Assembly: GCA_026008535.1 (NCBI GenBank)
Contig: BRKX01000002.1
Coordinates: 75,599,380 to 75,663,379 of the forward strand
Direction: 5' to 3'
DNA length: 64,000 bases
Source of the DNA: Perilla frutescens
Lineage: Eukaryota; Streptophyta; Magnoliopsida; Lamiales; Lamiaceae
A program made the position numbers and the translations under genes. Shown here in pieces: positions 57,563 through 64,000 of the stretch (its first letter is position 1; every line of letters starts with the position of its first letter). Below the pieces are notes generated by a model. It was not told where the DNA came from. It worked only from the letters and a program-made list of their open reading frames with translations, and did not search any database.

Positions 57563-57848
57563 AATAAAATAAAATAAAATAAAACATGAACATTAAAATT
57601 TCAACCTCTAATTACAGGATGAGATCTTTAACTCACAATACTTTGGTGTACCTCACTATCAAATTTAGTATCTAATAAAAGCTAGCTATTACAGAAATTA
57701 TATAATATAATTAATTAATTATCCTCAATTAATATTTTTAAATCAATAATTTATTTTTTACTTCCCTAATTACGATATTACCATAATAATCAATATGAAA
57801 ATTTAAAACTAAAAAATAACGAGAAGCACAATTGGAAAAGTCATAAGT
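57563..57848. other. Junction-side spacer of block D
   Basis: Corresponds to 48094-48373 with one extra TAAAA unit next to the junction. No gene is seen. Confidence 0.6.
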
Positions 57849-58614
57849 AGGATTGTCAAACGAAGCGAATCGAGTCGAACACCCTGATGCTCAAGTTCGT
57901 CCCGTTAAGGAATATTCAAGCTCGAGTTCAGCTCGTTATTCCCCCTTGTTCAAGCTCGGCTCGATAAATATTTATCATGTTTGAATTCGGTTCGAGCTCG
58001 ACTCGTGAAATACTCGAAAATTTACTAAACGAGTCTGAGCTCGAGTGCTCGAAAAAAAAAACTATCTCCGTCCCATTTATATATATAGTCCCTATTACTA
58101 TTTTGAGGTGTCCCAATTATATAGTCCCATAACTATAAATAGTATTAATTATCATGGTAATATACAAATATACCCTTGCTATGTATTGGAAATTAAAACT
58201 CAACCACTTAAATTTTTTAGAGTCATTAATTTTAAGTAAGGGTAATAATGGAAGTTAAGCTTTAATATCTTGTTTTCATAAATATTTTTAATATACGTGC
58301 GAGGATAAAGTGGACTATATAAATGGGACGGATGGAGTATTGTTTAATGTACATATTTGAGCTCGAGTTTAAAAAAATAGTTTATTTAATTTACTCATTT
58401 GAAATGTTTATAATATTCATGAACATTAAGCTCGAGCTCAAACATGTTCGTGAGCTGGCCAAGCCGAATACTGATATGTTCGGGCTCGGCTCAATAATTT
58501 TATCGAGCTTGATTCGAGACTCGAGCTTGGCTCGTTTAGAAAACGAACGAATTTCGAATGATTTTTTTTTTTCGAGCTAAACTCTGAATAGTTTGTGAAT
58601 AGTTCTGTTCATTA
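57849..58614. mobile_element. GCTCGAG-rich repeat with nested MITE, copy 4
   Basis: As 13349-14113, with several private substitutions (for example CTATCTCCGTCCC at the MITE left end). Nested MITE at 58062-58337. Confidence 0.65.
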
Positions 58615-58965
58615 AAGAAAAAGATCCACACATTACACACACACACAGACATATATATATATATATAAACATTAGAGAAAAAGATCCACACATTACAAGT
58701 ATTATTTTTTTCATTACATAAACATTACAAGTGTCAACAACGGTATGCATGCAGCAACCAAACATTATTTAAACCATGCACGTACGTATACGTTTGCATG
58801 CGATATACATCATGCATGCATGTACATATATATACGTGTTTCTTATTCATATTATCATTATATCACATAGTATAAATATCCATTATTCCTTATAACATGC
58901 CGAATTCCTCTAGTAATTGCAAATGATATATATATATATATATATATATATTATCTAATTTGCAA
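58615..58965. other. 3' flank of truncated phylloplanin P4
   Basis: As 14114-14478, AT run of intermediate length. No gene is seen. Confidence 0.5.
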
Positions 58966-59365
58966 TCAGAGGGGGACTACGATTGTGAGCACCACCCGCA
59001 GAGCCTGAAGCAGACCCAGAGTCTGTGAAGTGATGGTGCCAGCAGACTGAAGAACGCCGAGAAGGGTGCCGGAGGTGGTGGACAGCGCGGGGCAGACGGC
59101 GGAGGAGAGCGGAAGCCGCACAGAGACTACGCATGCAAGCGAGGGGAGGAGAAGGGGAAGTGACCCGAGCGATGCCGCCGGAACAGTGATGCTGAAAGTC
59201 CCATTAGCGTTGGTGGTGTTTTGGCCGACCACCGTCGCCACAAGAAGGTTCTTGCAAGTCAGCGTGACGGTGACTCCGACAAGGGGGCCGGTGCCGGGGC
59301 AGTTGCCGTTCTGGCTGCAGCAGAGCGTGCCGTTGACGAACAACCCTTGCACGTTGGGAGTCACG
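58966..59365 (-). pseudogene. Phylloplanin-like gene P4, 5' end replaced by SINE sequence
   Basis: The mature domain from VQGLFVNGTLCC to LTIVVPL-stop is complete and matches P2/P3, with all six cysteines. At 59361-59368 the sequence leaves the gene: the codons for the signal peptide, the ATG, the leader and the promoter are gone, and SINE sequence continues instead. The open frame extends upstream into the SINE but has no ATG, only GTG. Without promoter and signal peptide this copy should be non-functional. Confidence 0.85.
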
Positions 59366-59423
59366 AAGATCACGAACTCGAATCTAGCCAGCCAGAATCT
59401 GGCTAGCCAGAATTGAATTTTTT
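59366..59423 (+). mobile_element. 3' half of the SINE-like element at the P4 junction
   Basis: Starts in the middle of the element seen whole at 9307-9405, at AAGATCACGAACTCGAATC (box B side), and includes the duplicated AGCCAGCCAGAAT part that is specific to unit A. Box A is missing. Confidence 0.75.
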
Positions 59424-59860
59424 AATAATTAATAAAACTGTATTTATTAATAAGTTAATTAGGTTAATTAATAAATTTTATATTTTTACTATACTGTCCT
59501 TCTCTCATCAATAATTAGTGACTGTATTCAATCACCAAAATCACTACAAGAAACTAAACAAATAGCAACAGCGGAGCTTCATCTTCTTCTCATTTCTTCA
59601 AATTTTAATCTACTTCTTCACATTTTTCTCCTTGCTATGTTAAATATTTTTAATTTGATTTCGCCTCAATTAATGTTGCTGATTTTTTGGGAAATCTTTT
59701 CGTCAATTATTCATCACAAGCGGGAATTAATTAGAGAGGATTAGCCTTAATTTTTATGGAGGGCATCAATGCAATCGGTGCTTTATTAATTAAATTGATT
59801 AATTATTAAAAAAAATTTGGATAGCTACATTTTGGCTGAAAATCACTACTCTTTTTTTAA
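59424..59860. other. Segment E spacer
   Basis: Matches 9406-9843. No gene is seen. Confidence 0.6.
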
Positions 59861-60844
59861 TCAATAATGCTTCTTGGCCACACTATGGCCGGCCATAACT
59901 TTATAATTATGGTATACTTTCATTACATGGTAAGTTTTCAATTTAATCATTAATTAGTGATTAATAATGTTTTACTATTATATCCTTCCGTTAATTTTAG
60001 AAAGATTTGACTTTTTAATTTTAAAAATTTAAATCATTCACAAAATCTCATTAAAATATGAAACTAATAATATTGAATCGAAAATTGAATTGATTTGGTG
60101 TACATTTTTTTATTCAAAATCTCATTAAATTACGAAAGATGCTAGCTAATGATATTCTATCAATTAAATGATCAAAAATTGAATTGATAGTGCAATCATT
60201 TGTTATTCAAATATTATGGTGTATGTGTGTGTGTGTATTATAACACACTCATGCAACCCATTTTTCTTCTCCCATTTATAAGGGTATTTTAGATAATTAA
60301 CAACACAATAATTTAATAAGTATTTAATTTAATAGTACATGTAAATTTCTATCATTAATATTTTTATATTTAATGCAAATTATGCTACTAAAATTAACAT
60401 GTGTTTATTCATTTATTCTTAATAAATTCCATTATATTCTATATAACTAATTAAAATATTATCATATAATTATGTTAATCACGTCTATATAAAATAAATT
60501 ACATATCCTGCAATTACTTTAGTCAATCTACAATGTAAACAATCTTCAATTACGTTAATCAAGCAATGTAAGTTTTATTAATAATAATAATAATAATATG
60601 TTTACAAAATTTTATTCATTTCTATTTATGTGAAGTCTTTTTTAATATAATTACATTTATTTCTATTTTTTTGCTATCTTTTTTATCTGATTTTTATGAT
60701 GTTGCAAATTGAAAGAGTGATGGTCGTGATTGTTTGAAGTAACATTTTTATCATATTATATATTTTTCCTTTACCATTGTCTTTTTCTTAACTTTATTTC
60801 AGACACGCAAGCGCACACACATATTAGTGTGTGTATATATATAT

Positions 60845-60885
<41 letters not shown>

Positions 60886-62884
60886 CTTAATCATTAGGAT
60901 GATGAATTGAAAGGTATAAGATGAAATTGGAATAAACTATTGGGAATTCTTAAGTTGTATTTGTTGTTTATATTAGTGCTACAATATTATCACAATAATT
61001 ATTTAATGTGTATTTGTTAATTGAATTTTATATTTTAGGAGAAGGTCAATTTGAGCCAATTGATTCAATTATTTTTTACAATAGCGAGATCATCCAAAAA
61101 GTTTCATCTGGATGATGTGTTTTTTAATTTGCAAACTTTAAATTTTTAACCTTTTTTCTTCTAATTTTTTTCATTTTGTAATGGAAGATCTCTCTATATA
61201 GTTTTGAATACTAAAGAATGTACCCCGGGATGATGTGATTTTTTTTACTGTATGCAGTGAAATTTTTACTCTTTTCATTTGATCATCCACATATTTCTTT
61301 TGACCAAGATATATATTTGTGGGCCTCTATGTTGGCGTATTGAATGTATTTCGTTTTATTTTTAGTCATATTTTATTTTTCTATTCATATTCTAACTAAC
61401 ATAAATTACTATGGTATTCTATTAAAACATTTAAACAAAATTTACATCAATTGGTTGCATAAGCTTACAAATAAAATTTGAAGTTACTTTGAATAATAGA
61501 ATTAGTTTTCCAAGAGCATATGAGCAAGTGTATCAGTTTTGAAATCATTATTTATGCTTTTATGTTCAACTATTCGGAATTTCAATTTTTTAGATTTTCT
61601 TCATTGTTAATTATTTGCATGTTCTACAAAAATCATTTTCATATTTAAACAACCCTTCCAACTTTTAATAGTATATATTTATATTTAGAAATTATTTGCA
61701 TTTTTTTTTACTCACACACCCGACCTGGTGGTATTGAGGATATTCGAACCCGTGACCTTTGGTCTCCAGACAACCTCACTCCACTACTAGGCCATCCCCA
61801 ACATGCATTACACCTGTGAAGTCAGCAACAAAAAAAAAAAAAAAAAACCTTTTTAGGGGAAAAAACCGAAAATTTACTTATTAATTGTCCAAAAAATATT
61901 CTCTTCCTTCAAATTAAAGAATTATATTTTCTATCTTATTTTCATCATAACTTATAACATACAAATTTAATTTGAATAATTTTTCATATCATTTTTTTTT
62001 GTTTTTTAGATGATCGACCTCCTTGTCTGCCATAATATAATTTATCATATTTTAGATAATTATGTGTTCTCTTTTAAGTTTTATTTTTTTAATTATTTGA
62101 TCAACGTTTGATTAGTAATTTTTAATAAATTGGTTCGGTTAAGCAACAAAGAAGTTATCAACTTTGTTAGTTCAATTAAATAAAGACTAATTACTAAGAT
62201 CAAATAGATAAGTAGAGAGAGCTATTAACACAATAAAAATTTATCCAAGAACCTCTCAAAATGTAACTAGAAAATACAGGAACTTGAGAAAATGTATTAT
62301 AGAAGTAGAATGATCTACTAAACAAAAAAAATTTGAAGGATCTATTGAAACAAAATGTATATAAAAGTTTAGCGACCTAAGAATGAATTAACCCAAAAAA
62401 TTATTTTAGAAAAAAGCTTGCTACTTTTGCCGCAAACCATTGTAAACAATTAAATATCCATTATAGTAATATCTTTTCGAAAAATCAAAATAACTTTGTT
62501 TTTTATTTCCTTTTTAAATTATTTATCAACTTAATATATGTATAATTCATAATATTGTAATGCATTTTATTTACATGTGTTCATAACATTATTTAGTAGT
62601 GTTCAATAAATAAAACTGATGAAAACAAAACATTGTAGATTAATAAAGCGCACACAATATATTTATTCCTTACAAGTCCAATACAAGGATAATTATTTAA
62701 TTCATATTGTCTTATATCTAGGGATGTGCGAATGGTTTGTTTGGTGCAAAATCGAGCTAAACAAACAAAATCAAATGAAAAAATTCTTAAAAAAATTCAA
62801 ATCAAACCAACAAAAATAATATAGATAACCGAACCAAACCAAACCATAATTTTTTGGTTAGTTTAGTTTGGTTTTCGGTTTAAC
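59861..62884. other. 3.0-kb block, second copy (segment E)
   Basis: Nearly identical by eye to 9844-12855, differing mainly in microsatellite lengths (TAA run near 60580, TA run near 60860) and an A run near 61830. Contains the SINE at 61710-61803. No gene is seen. Confidence 0.75.
61710..61803 (-). mobile_element. tRNA-derived SINE, second copy
   Basis: As 11685-11779. Box B reads GGGTTCGAATATCC here and box A GGCCTAGTAGTGG, one change in each. Confidence 0.75.
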
Positions 62885-63377
62885 TGAAATACTAAATTAA
62901 GTCTAGCTATAATTAATGCCCAATTAATTTCCTTATTAACTTGACGAAGTTCCTAAATCTGACTTTATTAAATTTAAATCTCTCCATTTCATGAAAATAT
63001 CTTAAGATATATAAATCAATTAGCTTAATTAATGATATTCCTTGTACATTTATAATGGCGAGATTCGATTTCGAATCAATTCTCATTTATCCAACTCAAT
63101 AAAATAAAATAAAACATGAACATTAAAATTTCAACCTCTAATTACAGGATGAGATCTTTAACTCACAATACTTTGGTGTACCTCACTATCAAATTTAGTA
63201 TCTAATAAAAGCTAGCTATTAGAGAAATTATATAATATAATTAATTAATTATCCTCAATTAATATTTTTAAATCAATAATTTATTTTTTACATCCCTAAT
63301 TACGATATTACCATAATAATCAATATGAAAATTTAAAACTAAAAAATAACGAGAAGCACAATTGGAAAAGTCATAAG
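62885..63377. other. Segment E spacer before GCTCGAG element
   Basis: Matches 12856-13348, with the 30 bases between TTATTAA repeats retained as in unit A. No gene is seen. Confidence 0.55.
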
Positions 63378-64000
63378 TAGGATTGTCAAACGAAGCGAAT
63401 CGAGTCGAACACCCTGATGCTCGAGTTCGCCCCGTTAAGGAATATTCAAGCTCGAGTTCAGCTCGTTTTTCCCCCTTGTTCAAGCTCGGCTCGATAAATA
63501 TTTATCATGTTTGAATTCGGTTCGAGCTCGACTCGTGAAATGCTCGAAAATTTTCTAAACGAGTCTGAGCTCGAGTGCTCGAAAAAAAAAAACTCCCTCC
63601 GTCCCATTTATATATATAGTCCCTATTACTATTTTGAGGTGTCCCAATTATATAGTCCCATAACTATAAATAGTATTAATTATCATGGTAATATACAAAT
63701 ATACCCTTGCTATGTATTGGAAATTAAAACTCAACCACTTAAATTTTTTAGAGTCATTAATTTTAAGTAAGGGTAATAATGGAAGTTAAGCTTTAATATC
63801 TTGTTTTCATAAATATTTTTAATATACGTGCGAGGATAAAGTGGACTATATAAATGGGACGGATGGAGTATTGTTTAATGTGCATATTTGAGCTCGAGTT
63901 TAAAAAAATAGTTTATTTAATTTACTCATTTGAAATGTTTATAATATTCATGAACATTAAGCTCGAGCTCAAACATGTTCGTGAGCTGGCCAAGCCGAAT
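63378..64000. mobile_element. GCTCGAG-rich repeat with nested MITE, copy 5, runs off window
   Basis: As 13349-14113. Nested Stowaway-like MITE at 63593-63868. By collinearity another phylloplanin gene is expected about 0.5 kb beyond the window end. Confidence 0.65.

Overview
This is an AT-rich plant nuclear window, most likely from a eudicot and possibly an asterid. The evidence is TATA-driven SAUR genes, phylloplanin/Ole e 1-type secreted protein genes, a CACTA (En/Spm) transposon with a TNP2 transposase, Stowaway- and Tourist-type MITEs and tRNA-derived SINEs. There is no operon structure, and most of the window is non-coding or transposon-derived. The species cannot be named from the sequence alone.

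The dominant fact is a tandem segmental duplication with a period of about 17.5 kb (about 20.5 kb in its undeleted form). In left-to-right order one unit holds: SAUR-1 (minus), SAUR-3 (plus), an RNase H-like pseudogene, a SINE, an optional 3.0-kb AT-rich block, a GCTCGAG-rich element with a nested Stowaway MITE, a phylloplanin-like gene (minus), several MITE/foldback elements, SAUR-2 (plus), and a dead CACTA element (minus).

Layout. 1-5.2 kb: an older, diverged mosaic, with a partial phylloplanin gene at the window edge, an 883-bp insertion, a foldback relic and an RNase H-like relic. 5.2-26.1 kb: unit A, which carries the 3.0-kb block and has no CACTA on its left side. 26.1-43.6 kb: unit B. 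43.6-57.56 kb: unit C, broken off inside its CACTA element. 57.56-59.37 kb: a 1.8-kb block (D) ending in a truncated phylloplanin gene joined to half a SINE. 59.37-64 kb: segment E, which matches unit A (9.35-14.0 kb) and again carries the 3.0-kb block. B and C share the 3.0-kb deletion and look almost identical by eye, so their amplification is recent.

Protein-coding content that looks functional is small: three full phylloplanin-like genes plus one running off the window, three SAUR-2 copies, three SAUR-3 copies (one with its leader deleted), and two slightly shortened SAUR-1 copies. The third SAUR-1 copy has an internal stop. SAUR proteins act in auxin-induced growth, and phylloplanins are secreted leaf-surface defence proteins. 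Their linkage here is co-amplification by proximity; nothing in the sequence shows that they work together. All transposase genes are broken.

No CRISPR array, rRNA cluster, intact tRNA gene or clearly new protein system was seen. The most interesting material is structural: the array history, the microhomology junctions at 57.56 and 59.37 kb, and the different disabling mutations in paralogous copies.
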